Assembly: GCF_017654505.1 (NCBI RefSeq)
Contig: NC_054539.1
Coordinates: forward strand, 72,086,413 to 72,150,412
DNA length: 64,000 nucleotides
Direction of reading: 5' to 3'
Source of the DNA: Polyodon spathula
Taxonomy: Eukaryota > Chordata > Actinopteri > Acipenseriformes > Polyodontidae
This document shows positions 35,791 to 47,639 of this stretch, piece by piece. The translations under genes were made by a program, and so were the position numbers. Under the pieces are notes generated by a model. It searched no databases, was not told the origin of the DNA, and worked only from the letters and a program-made list of their open reading frames with translations. How positions within the stretch are numbered: position 1 is the first letter of the stretch; every line of letters begins with the position of its first letter.

Positions 35791-35959
35791 TGACCTTTTT
35801 TGAGTCACTTTAAAGCCTCATCTGTGATACTGCAGTAAAAGTTACAGTGCCTGCGCTAAAAGGAAAATCCACTTCCAAGCAGCTTTTAAATCACTCAGTT
35901 CAGAAAAATATAGCACTGTACATCTCCACGTGTTGCTACAACTGTTTAAATATATAGCG

Positions 35960-35960
<1 letters not shown>

Positions 35961-36018
<58 letters not shown>
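35961..36018. repeat. (TA)n microsatellite
   Basis: TA array ending exactly where the family Y repeat copy 2 begins. Confidence 0.95.
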
Positions 36019-36020
<2 letters not shown>

Positions 36021-36694
36021 CTATTCTACTGCCGGCCATGGACAGGAGATCCAGGGGGCGGCGTACAATTGGCCAACTGCTGCTTGGGGTAGGGAGGGGT
36101 ACGGTCGGCCAGGGTGTCCTCGACTCACTGTGTTCCAGTGACCCCTATAGACTGGCTGGGCACCTGCAGGCCTGTCGGCAAGAAGCCCAGAGCTGTGTGG
36201 TCCTCCGACGCAGTAGCTCTGAAGGTAGCTGCATGGCGGGCCTGCAGAGTGTAAATAAGTGGACTGCTGATGGCACATGTTTCGGAGGACGCGTGTGCTC
36301 ATCTTCGTCTCTCCCGAGGGGGCTGCAGCAGTGAGCCCAGGCTTAAAAAAGAACTTGGCAATTCAAATTGGGGAGAAAATGGGTCCAAAAAAATTGGCAA
36401 ATTATAAAAGCAGAAATATTATTGCAGAAATCTATCTTAGCCTAAATGAGAGACTCTGCGAACTAAGAAACACTGACATCATTCAATAACCTTGATGGGG
36501 CCTCTTGGAATGCGCATGTAGCTAAGTTTCTTTTCAGCTGTTGCAACTTAGGACAAGGGGTCTCTCGCAACAAAAAGGGCCGGTTCACAACAAAATGGTG
36601 ATAGAAGAGAAGGAGAAAAAGGTTGGTGTTGTGGAGTTGTGTTGTGGAAATTGCAAGGGAAAAGGTGATCTTGCTTTGTGTATGACTTTGACCA

Positions 36695-36788
<94 letters not shown>
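36019..36788 (+). repeat. Dispersed repeat with fish-wide core (family Y, copy 2)
   Basis: Second copy of the repeat at 27888-28653. It is bounded on both sides by TA arrays (35961-36018 and 36700-36788). The first about 135 bp differ at roughly a dozen positions from copy 1, while the next about 160 bp (around GTTTCGGAGGACGCGTGTGC) are identical. The overlapping open frames of up to 98 codons are not conserved genes. Confidence 0.75.
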
Positions 36789-36789
<1 letters not shown>

Positions 36790-37671
36790 CAAGTGCTCTG
36801 GCCCTTCTGTTCTGTATGAATCATTATTGCAATGTTACTTGTTTGACAATGTGGGCAATAATCCTTACATTATTAGTGTACTAGAGGTTATTTTCAAAAG
36901 AGCTTTGAAACAGACTTTAAAGTTACAACCATTACCGTATCACAAAATCTATCTACAGGGTTAAATACAGTACTAAACAAAAACTGCATCAAAAGTGATA
37001 TAAAAAATACACACCAAAAAGTCGTGGTTACATGTATACTCATTAATATTAATGAGTTAAGTTGGATGTGTAAAGTTGATCATCTATCATCATGTTTATA
37101 TGACTGTCCTTTGCTGTCCCCTCTGTTGGCATTGGCACTGAGATGTATGAGGTGACTGTGCTGTAATAAACCAACATAAACCCATCTCTGTCCTGTTTAT
37201 CACACGCATTGCACAATGTTTGCTATTATTTAGTCCCCTGGTTTTTGATACATGCCATTTAAAATATTCACTGTGTCCAGGAATGTTGCCAATATGTCAA
37301 ATGTGTACATACTCGACTGTAGTATATTTGCAAGGCTATAACTAGTTTGTGGGAAAGCTCATAAGTATTAATTATCTGATGCTCATAACAAGAATATCCA
37401 TAATCTGCTCACAGTTGGTATATCCAGGCTTCTCCAGTGAGTAGTGATCTATTGTAACCATTTCAGTTGTCAACTGGAAACCTTTTCATGTGACAAAGGA
37501 GAACCATAACACAACAAAGGCAGAATTCAGTGGAAATGCTAGAGTTTGCCTTGAAGGACGTTATTGAAATATTTTCAGCTTTAGAAAAAATTGATGACTG
37601 GAAGTAAGTTTTACACATTTAAGTGTATAAGACATCTTCTAGCACCTGTCTATGCAAGCAATGGAACCCTG

Positions 37672-37704
<33 letters not shown>

Positions 37705-39540
37705 GTATCAAATAAAGGAATAGTGCACATAATTAGGCTATAATTCCAAAAGATACTTCTGGTAACAAATTATAATATCTCCTAAATGAAATGTCACATT
37801 CTGTACAGTGTTGGTGTATTTACTTGTATTAGACTAAACGGTGAAAGAATATATTGTCTGAAAGTTTAGAGCTGGTAGAGAAGTAGGATGCTTTAATTAT
37901 GAAAAAGGGAAATCTCTATCGGTAAGAGAGACTCCAGTTTCACAGACTTTAAAAAGTGCTGCAAACTCCCCTGAGATAACCCATCTGTACTGACATTAAA
38001 TAATGCAAAGTAGAGTGTTACTGTATTTATTTTTAGTACCAAAATCAGACAGTGATACGGTAGAAACTATGACTCAGATATCAGAAACTGGAGAACATTT
38101 GGATGAATTGTTTGAAGCATTCGTGACAGTCCCATTAACTCTGTTTGAACATTGTTTTAATTGACGTTATTAATGTGTCCTGAGTAGCTCTTATACTGAG
38201 AGCCTTTTAGAGTCAATGGCTTAATTGCCGTGAACAGCACCCAGCCGTCATTCATTGAATTAGATCTTGATGCTCACAGATTGATCCTTAATTAAGTGTC
38301 ATATATAAAGTGTGAGGGGTGGAAGAGTGATTAAAAAAATGCTTACTTCTGGCATTTGCAGGTCCACTTTGAATCTAAATATGTTAAATATGCTTAGATG
38401 GTCTTGACTAATAGTTACTACTTCCATGATAACAGCATCAATACAGTGGTTATAAAGTTACCTCAAATCACATTGAGCTGCTGCAAAGAAAAAAAATCAT
38501 TTCTAATCAAACTTAAGATGCCCCTGTGAAAAGGCCACATTCTTCTTGATGATGAAAGCTCTCCTTAAAACGAATGGCGGTTGATTTAAGCATTAGGAGT
38601 CGGACACGCTGCAGTGGACCTGGTGTGTTAGGGCTGATTGTTTGGTGCTTCGATCTGTTTCATGGCTCTGTAGTAAACTTTCAGTGAGTTTTTAACATGA
38701 ACATTGTTTTATTTCTTTCAGAAGAAATGAGTCTATACTTTTCTATGAGGACCCTATCCTGTTGTAAATTCCAGCAATAACAAGCTCTTCTCTGTCCTGG
38801 TCAGAGCTGGTAGATTTCCAGTTGGTCACAGTGGTTCAAGAGACAAAATGTTGGTTGAACTCTATTCACTATAAAAGTGAATTGCTTGTGGGCTACAATT
38901 CTAATTTCATCAAATTGCTGCTCTGCACTTGTTTTATATACCAGCTTGCTGGTATCCCACTAGCTAGTTTCTGTAATTTTCAGCAGGGCATGATAAAATT
39001 GATTTATATTCCAAAACCAGCTTCAAATCAGCATTGGCCATTCGCAATGTTTGAGCTAATACAATGTACACTCTAAACCATTGCAGCAGCTCAACGATAA
39101 AGAGATTTGTAAAGATCAAGTAAATGCAGACTTTATATCTCTTTGTCTCAAAGCCTTTTATTTCATCAGCCCTTCTAGCTCACAGAACGACCTTTCAAAG
39201 AGTTTCTACACCTTTTTATTTTAAAAGACGATATTTAATTTTGAATGTAATCTAATCTCAAAGTGTACCATAACCAGTCTTTGTTTTGTGTGGAATTTTT
39301 TTTTTTTACAGGCATTATTCAGACACAAAGAGTAAGGAAAGGCAAATACTGACAGTGAAAGAAATTATACTTTAAAAAAAGTAACTCTTTGCAAACAATG
39401 GAGCAATTTCCATAGAAAAGAAAAATAAGTATCACATTTTACTATTTTGGTAATACTTTCGGGTTGTGTGTATTTTTAGCCAGAGAAATTCTTGTTCCAA
39501 ATGCAAATAACCTAATTAATATTAAAATACGGGAGGGTAT
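36789..39540. other. Unassigned sequence
   Basis: About 2.75 kb with no recognised gene. A short (TAA)n run is at about 37674-37703. The stretch 38160-38320 and 38500-38640 reads as unique, repeat-free DNA and could hold conserved non-coding sequence, which cannot be tested here. Confidence 0.35.
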
Positions 39541-40246
39541 TGTGACAGATCGAATGATTCTTGGTGTTAGATCTCCCTCCCTGCAAGGGTGCTGTGTACA
39601 GGGCATGACTAAATGGCATGACAGTTTATTCCCAGGGTTAGGTGGAAGTAGTCCATCTAGAAAGGGAGCGGAACATCGGTACGAAAAGTCGGTGACCCGG
39701 ACGGGAAACGATGTGGCATCCTTGGATTGGAGGAGCAGATGCGCTCGTTAACCAAGGGGTCATGAGTGATGGTATAAAAAGATGACATAGTAAAGTGATC
39801 TGATCCTTTGTAAATGTTTAGAGAAAATCCAAAAAGGAGAAACGGTAAAAATGTGAGTGTTTGTACTGTCTTACTTAAAAACTGTTTGCTTCTCGTTTAG
39901 ACTACTAACACGATCTGGCTGACACCAAAACCGACACCAGCACTTCCCTTGTTTCACGGAGAACTGTATTTGCACCACGAGCTCTAATTCACTCACTAAA
40001 GGACTTGACTTGTGTATGTGTTTTTCCGTGTGGGTGTATGAAGAATGGAACTATTGGTTTCAGGTCAAACCCGGGGATTATATACAGAGTAATACACGTC
40101 GCTGTATTACTTTACATCATTATTGTTTACTGTTTGTTTTGCCGTCAGGCTTTGGGAATTCAAATCAATAAACACCATTGCACCTGGATATCGTTGTCTG
40201 TCTGTTTCTTCTGCACTGCTGTATTGCCTTCACCCACTTTGCCACA
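39541..40246 (+). mobile_element. Solo LTR, Ty3/Gypsy-type, with 5-bp target duplication
   Basis: A 706-bp LTR starting TGTGACAG and ending TTTGCCACA, flanked by GGTAT on both sides (39536-39540 and 40247-40251). It has a TATA box (TATAAAAA, 39773-39780) and an AATAAA signal (40167-40172) in the order promoter then polyadenylation. No tRNA primer-binding site follows the 3' end, and the duplication sits directly at it, so this is a solo LTR rather than the 5' LTR of the downstream fragment. It is the same family as the LTRs at 5156-5674 and ending at 42062. Confidence 0.88.
39773..39780 (+). promoter_or_regulatory. TATA box of the solo LTR
   Basis: TATAAAAA about 232 bp into the LTR, followed by the AATAAA signal about 390 bp later, as expected for a U3-R boundary promoter. 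Confidence 0.55.
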
Positions 40247-40251
40247 GGTAT

Positions 40252-40929
40252 ATTTAAATATGTATGTCCAAGTTACAATTTGGCCTTTAGCAACTTCTGA
40301 TATCGTACAGTTTTCTTAAACTGGGTTTCGCAAAGTTGTAAGTTTGGGCTGAAGCAGCACAAGTGCAACCTGTCTCATTTGGCATCAAAACAATGTTATA
40401 AATAAACTACAGGAAACAAAACTAAAACTGAAATAGCATTATACAAAAAAAGAAAACTAACTCCCTAAGAAAGTGCTGTGTACTATCTTTATATTATTGG
40501 CTAAACATTTTTCACTGCATATTTATTATAACCCTACTATGCACGAACCTGTACATAAATAATGTAATGAGAATGGGCGACTGCACACTGCGCCTGCCGG
40601 GGGCTGTGTGAGGTGATGTCTGAGGACAGCAGTGGTATGTAAATTAGTTGTGCAAAGGATGATGGGATTGTGGAACTATTTTGGAGAAATCGTTAATTCT
40701 GTAAATATTTGATATTAATTGTTGTTTTCTTGACCTTTTAATGTTGTCATGAGGACGCCAGCAAGCAGAATGAACACAGGGCTTCCAGCATCCTTCCTCC
40801 GCAGATGTCAACAAGATCCACTGGCAACTGTATTAAGGATGGCTGGAAGGCCTACCTGGCGAAAATTGGTAGTGGCGCAAGTACTGCTGGACCTCAACTC
40901 GGCGAGCCGATGTGACTTCAGCTATTTGT
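40252..40929. other. Unassigned sequence between LTR and Gypsy fragment
   Basis: No gene recognised. The last part (about 40745-40929) is GC-richer and may be Gypsy polyprotein too decayed to identify. Confidence 0.35.
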
Positions 40930-41600
40930 CAGCAGTGCTTGGCTGCCGGTTGCTCCACTGGGCATTGTGGGTCAGCCACAGGACACTTTAGTGTTACCAA
41001 GACCACGGGCAGGCTTCGGGAACAATTTTAGTGGGGGTGGTGCCACCAAGACGTGGAGACCTACATTTGCCGCTGCAACCAATGTACTGCCCAAAAGGGT
41101 CCCCTGAACTGCTCCCATGCCTCACTTCAGCAGTACCAGGTGGGGGTACCTCCGGAGCAAATGGCAGTAGACATCCTGGGACCTTTTCCCGGACCAAGAG
41201 AGACAGTCCTCTTGGCCATGGACTACTTCACCAAGTGGTACAAGGCATACACAATCATAGCCAAGTGCGCCACCACCTATGCAGAGGTGCTGCTGGATGG
41301 CAAACTCAGCCGGTTCGGGGTCCCGAAGAAACTACACAGTGACCAGGGGAAGAACTTTGAGGCACAGATGTATCGGCAGCTGGGCATCTGCAAGACCCGA
41401 ACAACACCGCTCCACCCACAGAGTGACGGCTTGGTGGAGCATATCAACAGGACTCTCGCCACCCAGCTCACCATCTGGACCTTCCAACACCAGCACGATT
41501 GAGACCAGGAACTGACCTACCAGACGGATATACAGGAGTCCAGCTGGTGCACGATGGTGGACTTAGTGTTCGGTAGGCCGCTGACCACCAACACCCCCCC
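40930..41600 (+). pseudogene. Ty3/Gypsy integrase fragment
   Basis: Integrase inserts retrotransposon DNA into the genome. A zinc-binding HHCC region is readable: HCGSATGH from 40963, then REQF, a stop (TAG) where the family has Tyr before W, and CRCNQC. The open frame from 41053 continues through the catalytic core with Asp 40 (MAVDILGPFP), Asp 97 (HSDQGKNF) and Glu 129 (DGLVEH). Only 31 residues separate the last two instead of the usual 35, because four residues are missing before GICKTRTTP. A second stop (TGA for Trp) ends the frame at about 41500. The following codons still read as family sequence (QESSWCTMVDLVFGRPL). It is inactive, in the same orientation as the LTR piece downstream. 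Confidence 0.88.
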
Positions 41601-41679
41601 CCTCCCTCCCCACCCCATAACTCACTTTGTATGAGTCAAATGGCAATCATTTGAAGCGTCTAATAAATGGTGTACCTTG
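41601..41679. other. Junction between integrase and LTR remnants
   Basis: C-rich run (about 41594-41617) and a short unassigned stretch. The integrase C-terminus, polypurine tract and LTR start are missing here. Confidence 0.4.
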
Positions 41680-42062
41680 TTAGTAATTGTCTTTGTTTGT
41701 GAATCACCTGACGGCTAACACGCTATCACCTTGGGCCAACACAAAGCCGGAACAGCACTTCACTACAGTCACTGTAATAAACTGTTATCACCCACTACTG
41801 CACGCACTCGTTCTTTTGACTGTGTCCAGTACTATTAATGTGGGGCGGATAGTGTGTATTTATTATTTGGACTGCAATCTCCTGTCTTTTCTCTCTGTGC
41901 ATTACACATTCGTGTGTATTGCCGGAGATGTATTGTTTGGTCACCAGACCGGGAGTATAAATAAAAGACCCCTTTACAAAAAAATTACAGTCTCCTGTCT
42001 GTGTTTGTTCTTGCACTGCATCACCTCTGCACCAGTTCACAATCAGCAGTCACTTTGCCACA
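41680..42062 (+). mobile_element. 3' part of a Gypsy LTR
   Basis: Matches the R-U5 half of the LTR family: TTAGTAATTGTCTTTGTTTG and GAACAGCACTTC, also seen in the 5156-5674 copy (minus strand), then AATAAAAG (about 41961) and the shared end CACTTTGCCACA at 42062. No TGTGACAG start is present, so the U3 half is deleted. It is likely the 3' LTR of the integrase fragment just upstream. Confidence 0.75.
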
Positions 42063-43969
42063 CCCTGATATGATAGCACTCTGGAACTGATGTGGTATAG
42101 AAATGGATTGCCAGTCTGTACTGGTTCATACCATTTTGATTCCACTACTTTGCATGACACACTTCCCTTTAATGCCAGTCACAGGGAGGCATTAATATAA
42201 TCTGCTAAACAGCAGGACACAGAGCTTGATGAAACAGCCTTAGTGTAAAAAAAATACAAACTGGTAGCAAATCTGCATGGTGTCCCTGACAGCTGCCAAA
42301 AGACAGTGTTGCTTGACAACTTGTGATCGTTCAGCGCTTCAAAAAGTGCAGTTAGGGAATAGAGATTTTTAAAGCTCAAATTCATATTGTAATTGGGGTG
42401 TATTGCTATTATCATCATGCTATAGTTATTGTTTTATTGAATAACGATATTTTGGTTTTCATTATTTATTGATTTCACTTGATGTTTGTGGTGTGAAGTT
42501 CACTGTTGTGTATAGTGTTAAGATGTATTTATGTATTTCTCACTTATCCTTTAAATTGGCACGTAGTGCTGAGTGGGTCTCCATGGATTCTGTTCAGCTG
42601 TGTCCCAATTAGCACAGGTGTATAAACGCTGCCCATTATAATTAAACAGGAGTTATCGGTTCCTGAAATTGTGAGCTGAGAGCACAGGTTTTGGAGAACT
42701 GACATTTGGGTAAGACTGTCTTTTTCTTATATGTGTTGCCAGTGATGTAACTTTCGTTTCAGAAGTGGGGAGTGCGGTAATTTCTGTAGCTGGGCATGCA
42801 TGAAGATTATTCTATCTGAAATAATAAAATATGTCACAAGCAAGTTTGACAAAACATTGCATTCCTTGTATGTCTAATTAAAGATCCAAAGACATTCCTG
42901 CGACAGTCATTCAAAACAATACATTGTTGGCACAATGCTGTCATGAGTGATGAATGTAGCAAACAGCTCAGTCACTTCTGAGTCATGGAATTATGAAGCC
43001 ATGACTTTAGTCATTGAAAGAGCACTGAAGCTGGGGCCAGTTGTACTAAACAGATCCAATCCTGGATCCAGGCTCCGATCTTGCTCCTATGATGTATTGG
43101 GTTGCATTAAAAGGATCAGCGCTGATCCTGAGCTCAGTTTCGGCTCAAAATCTGAGGCTATTTCGATCTTGCTTCAGACCAAGTTCAGAATCGGATCAGA
43201 GCTTGATCGAAAGTTTTTAAAATGGATAATGCATCATCAAAATACATCACTGAAACCTTTTTAAAATTGCTGAAATAATATTTAAATAAGCACTACACTG
43301 CATTTGGATAATTTTAACAATAACTTAATAAACTTTAAAACCTGCTTGCAGGGATCTCCAAAATATTTCATTAAGATTGAAATGGAGATCATTTAACGTT
43401 ATAGAAAACATTAAGCAACAATGCATTTAAAAATACCTGTAACAGTACTGTGTTAAGATAATATCAATTAGAAAAAAACAAAAAAAAAAAAAACTTTGTA
43501 CAATATCAGTTTAGTTGTCTTTAGCTATATCTGCATTTCTGTTTTTGCCATACTGCTACAGAAAAAAATTAGCCCTGACTGAGTATTGATGTTTCATAAG
43601 TATTATTTCTACATTTTGACTGTTGACAAAGTCATACTTGCGTTATCATGTTATCGATTTCAATGAAATCATTGATTTAATTAGATTTAACATTGTAGGT
43701 TTTTTTTTTTAATGCATAGGGATGTCATTTTTTTTCCAAATCATTTTTTCTCATTAACTTAAGCTTACCTTTTGACAGCCTCAATCTCCCCCTGTCCATT
43801 TTTCTAGTTGCAGCTGTCTGTCTGCACTTGATTACATTTGATTATCAATGTGTTGATAATTTGCCCTGAACCAGTGGTGCAGCTAGCTGTTGGTGTGTAT
43901 GGTGGCTATACCACTGTAAAATAAGATTAGTGTGTCCATCAGGAAATACACACGACCGTGATTACTAGA
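42063..43969. other. Unassigned sequence with a GATC-rich palindromic patch
   Basis: No gene. The block 43040-43210 is GC-richer with many GATC words and one perfect palindrome (listed separately). The rest is AT-rich. Confidence 0.4.
43112..43129. repeat. 18-bp perfect palindrome
   Basis: AGGATCAGCGCTGATCCT is identical to its reverse complement. It lies in a patch where GATCC/GATCT words recur between 43048 and 43210, reminiscent of the core of a decayed fold-back or MITE element. Confidence 0.8.
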
Positions 43970-44078
43970 AGCAGAAATACAAGCGTATGTCAACGCTATA
44001 GAAGAACATCGACCAGTGAGAAAATCTGTGTAAGAACAGATCAAACAGGAAACACTGGGTGACAGTCAGCTACAGTGT

Positions 44079-44400
44079 GTGCTGATCTACACGTTAAATG
44101 GATGGCCTGAGTACTTTAGAGATGTAGTCAAACCAGCAAAAGCATACTTTGCCGAAAGAGGAAAACTGAGTGAACTGAGTGGATTTCTAAAACGAGGCAG
44201 TCAAATTGTTATTCCCTGCAGCATGAGAGCAGACATGATAGAAAAGATATACCAAGGTCACCAAGGCTTAACCAAATTTAGAGAACGATAAAACAGTCTG
44301 TATGGTGGCCAGGGATTGCAAATGATGTAAAAGAAAATGTCCTGTCATATAAATACTGCAATGAACACAAGCCTAGCCAGCGCAAAGAACCTCACATCAC
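44079..44400 (+). pseudogene. Gypsy RNase H/integrase linker and zinc finger, frameshifted
   Basis: The open frame 44079-44291 reads NGWPEYFRDVVKP, LKRGSQIVIPCSMRADMIEK and YQGHQGLTKFRER, the linker and the HH half of the integrase zinc finger. A one-base loss near 44290 shifts the frame. The continuation reads KQSVWWPGIANDVKEN and SYKYCNEHKPSQRKEP, where the first Cys of the CC pair is Tyr. So the zinc-binding domain is damaged twice, although the catalytic domain next to it stays open. Confidence 0.8.
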
Positions 44401-44406
44401 AACCCA

Positions 44407-45324
44407 GTGCCCGAGCTTCCATGGCAGAAGTTAGCTTCAGACTTATGTGAATACAAAGGGAGAAACTTCCTTATTGTTACTGACTACTTTTCACGATGGT
44501 TAGAGATATTACACTTACCGAAAACTAACAGTGAAATAGTGATCGCAAAGCTGAAGAGCATGTTTGCCAGATTTGGAATACCTGAGAAGAAAGTAACTGA
44601 TAATGGACCCCAGTTCACTGCTTGGCAATTCAAATGGTTTGCAACGCAGTATGACTTTGAGCATGTGACTTCTAGTCCATATTTTCCACAATCCAACAGC
44701 ATGGCCGAACGAGCAGTCAAAACCGCAAAAGAGATACCGAAGCAACCTGACCCTTTCCTTGCGTTACTGAGCTATCGTTCAACACCCACAGAGCCAACGC
44801 AGGAAAGCCCAGCAAGACTGATGATGGGAAGAAGAATTCGCACTACAGTTCCAACATTGAAGCAAAATTTAACCCCAAAATGGCCTGATCTAAATGTAGT
44901 AAGACAGAATGACGCAAAAGCAAAGCAGAGTTACGAAAAATACTACAATGGAAAACATTCCACAAGACCACTTCCACAGCTGGGTATTGGGAATAGAATT
45001 CGAGTGAAGACTGATGGTGAAAAAGAATTGAACACAACTGGAATTGTTCAAGGCAGATGTACAACACCGCGCTCATATGTTGTCCAGACAGAGCGGGAAG
45101 ACACCCAGAGGAGGAACAGGAGACACATTCAACTTGTGAGTAATGAGAGAAAACATTCACCAACAATTGAAGAACAACATGCAATAATCGTCATGAGAGC
45201 TGAAACAGCACAGGAAAGCAACAGCCAAAAAGACACTGTAGATCCACAAAGACCAATTCCAGAAGGATTCATAACCACCAGATCTGGACGTATTGTTAAG
45301 CCAGTCCAACGTTTAGATATCTAG
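44407..45324 (+). pseudogene. Ty3/Gypsy integrase catalytic and C-terminal domain
   Basis: A 305-codon open stretch, the longest non-repetitive open frame in the window. Catalytic residues are all present: Asp 12 (ASDLCEY), Asp 65 (TDNGPQF) and Glu 101 (AERAVK), with exactly 35 residues between the last two, the canonical D-D-35-E layout. Supporting motifs are RFGIPEKK (55-62), HVTSSPYFPQSNS (86-98), LSYRSTPTEPTQESPARLMMGR (from about 120) and a C-terminal ITTRSGRIVKP. The first codon given is GTG and arbitrary, since homology (QCPSFHG/PELPWQK) continues upstream in the polyprotein. It could not act alone because the zinc finger and upstream enzymes are broken or missing. I see no sign of host domestication such as its own promoter. 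Confidence 0.88.
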
Positions 45325-45435
45325 ATTGGGAAAGGATCTAGTGGGCAGAATAATCCCTGTCCTTCCCAAAAGGGTTTATGGCAGTCTACCCATTTGTATT
45401 TCATGCCTTTAGTTAGTCAGTTAAGAATTTTATTT

Positions 45436-45446
45436 AAGAGGGGAGA
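45436..45446 (+). promoter_or_regulatory. Polypurine tract of the Gypsy element
   Basis: AAGAGGGGAGA directly before the TGTGATG start of the 3' LTR; primes plus-strand synthesis in LTR retrotransposons. Confidence 0.75.
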
Positions 45447-45605
45447 TGTGATGGGTTGCCATTGTTCATATCGTAGCAGTTAATAAAGTTATGCTGTTTG
45501 TATACACATGCGCCCTGAACAAGAGAATAACGAAAGTAAAATAAAGAACACATGTGCTTGATACCACTGTCTCGCTCTGCCTTTTGTTATGACCACAACG
45601 CTACA
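45447..45605 (+). mobile_element. Short 3' LTR of the Gypsy element
   Basis: A 159-bp block starting TGTGATGGG after the polypurine tract and ending CGCTACA. It contains AATAAA at about 45482 and again near 45540. The 3' boundary is set from the TG...CA rule alone, since no 5' LTR exists here to compare. Confidence 0.65.
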
Positions 45606-47639
45606 TTTACCAATCATTGAAAAAGTTAGGAGGACATGCTCCATGTATTCCCGGTGTAAATTATGCCTATGCTTGTTGCGCTGGGATTTGGACTGTATTA
45701 GTGGTCTGGCAATAGTATTCCCCATTCTCTCAGACTTCGGTAGCTATTTAGGTTAACTGAGAATAGCAGGGGTTTTGCTTTTACAACTTACTTGAAGACT
45801 TAGTAGTGTAAGTGCCTTTTTTTTACTCTTAATTGGTCAAGATAAAAAAAAAAAATGTTACTTTTTATTACAGGTTTTTACTGTCTTATTTTTCCAGTTT
45901 ATCTCACTTGCTGCCTGATCAATAAAGAACATGTATTCAATTATAATTTCCTTCAAATTGATGTAGTTGTTAAACCTACTTAATTGACAAAGTAATTTAA
46001 TTAAATATTTGATTGCCCCCTTCTCTCTGTCAAAGTTCGAGGGCGCTACAATATCACTGCCAGAAAAAACTTAAGCCTCTTAAACTTTCAAGTAATCATC
46101 TTGGTAAGCACAATAAAATAAATCAGAAACAAAAAGAGCAATGACCAATTTGGAGGTTGGCATTTCAGTATTTTGTCAAAATAAACAATATTGTCTGCAT
46201 TTTAAGATAGAATTGTGGCTACTAACTCATTAAGATTGCCTTAATTTAAACGGCCAAAGATTTGTTTACAGCAGTGTAAAGTTAGCAGTTAATGAGTTAC
46301 AGTCTGGAAATCCTGTATCCTGACTGTCTGAGCCAAAGTCCAAAGGATGTTTGTCAGCAGTTAATGGTATTGCTGTATGCAAAACTTATTTGCAAATTAA
46401 TTTGGCAAGATTTTAAATATTTAAAGAAAAGAGGGTAAAAGGAAAGAATTTTTCTGTGCCCTGCAAGAAAATAGGTAATTATGTATTTATTCTGTATTTG
46501 TTTGAATCTTGCCTATGTTTCTCCAATAAGAGCAAAACAAACAGACCTGCAGAACAGAATATATAAAGATTAATAAGTTAGTCTTTTTCTGGATATATTT
46601 GTTAATTTAACTGAAATTGAAATTTCCAGACAATGACATTTAAGTGGCTGTTATGATTCTTAACTTATACCCTTCAATTATAAACATACACAGGCCTGGT
46701 AGATCTGAAAATATCTGTCTACCGTGAATGTAAACTTAATTTGTAAATTGAGTGTACAAAAAAAAAAAAACAGCATAGTGCCTTCTTTGCACCTCCAAAC
46801 AAAGCAAAGTTTGGTCCTAGGCCTGTAGATAGTATGAGGTCTTTGACCAGGTCACAGTATACATTTTACACAAAACATTTTCAAGATATCACTCAAAACA
46901 ACTGAACCCCTCCAGCTTTCCATTAAGATTTTCATTGCTTGTTTTTTAAAACTCTTTGTTCCTTTCAGAAAATATGTGGGCAAACATTCCCCTTAAAACA
47001 AACAAAGCATCTCTACATCTCTATACATAATTGTTACATTTTAATAGTGCCTGTATTGTAATTAAAACAAACACGGTTTATATTGGAATTTATTCATTAA
47101 ACATTTCTACCCAGGGACAGAACATCTTGTAAATTATAAATGTGTTCCAAAACAAAAACTATGACATCTGTTCCTGCTTTGGCTGCATACATTAGGAAGT
47201 TATTCGTCTCTGAAGGATACTGCTAAGTCAAGCTACTTATTCACTGACAAGTTAACGTGTTTGAGGTGCTGTGGCCAAACAATAGAGTGTGAAGTCTGAA
47301 TCTCTGCCTTGACTGCTACTCACTAACCCCAATATAACTTTACAACAACTTAACATGGAGGGCTTGATATTAAATGACACAGTTCACCCACCTCTCTGCA
47401 TGTTTTACAATGGTTCAGGCAATACAACATAAATATGTGTGACAGGGTACACCTCGCCACGATGTGTATTTGTTATTTTGTATTTGTGTTTGTTGTGTTA
47501 TTATTTACAATGTACAGTGTTGTCTATTTAAAAACACAATTTTATTATTATAGATGGGGTTAATATGCCCCATCCAATTAAAATCGTGAGAATATGTGGT
47601 CAACAGCGAATGATTATTGACAAACCATGCCACACCCAA
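45606..47639. other. Unassigned AT-rich sequence
   Basis: No gene. TGTGACAGGG at 47438 looks like an LTR start but cannot be followed to an end. Confidence 0.4.

Larger units (their letters stand above)
43970..45605 (+). mobile_element. 3' part of a second Ty3/Gypsy lineage
   Basis: Contiguous end of a Gypsy element: polyprotein linker and zinc-finger region (44079-44390), catalytic integrase (44407-45324), polypurine tract AAGAGGGGAGA (45436-45446) and 3' LTR (45447-45605). The 5' half (gag, protease, RT, 5' LTR) is absent. The family differs from the 40.9-42.1 kb fragment in both integrase and LTR. Integrase motifs resemble the K02A2.6-like group common in fish. Confidence 0.88.

Noticed and set aside
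39541..42062. One Gypsy element with 5' LTR at 39541 and 3' LTR ending at 42062
   Set aside because: GGTAT directly flanks the first LTR on both sides, no primer-binding site follows it, and GGTAT is absent after 42062.
47438..47560. TGTGACAGGG as a possible LTR start
   Set aside because: No matching end, duplication or similarity to the other LTRs could be followed.
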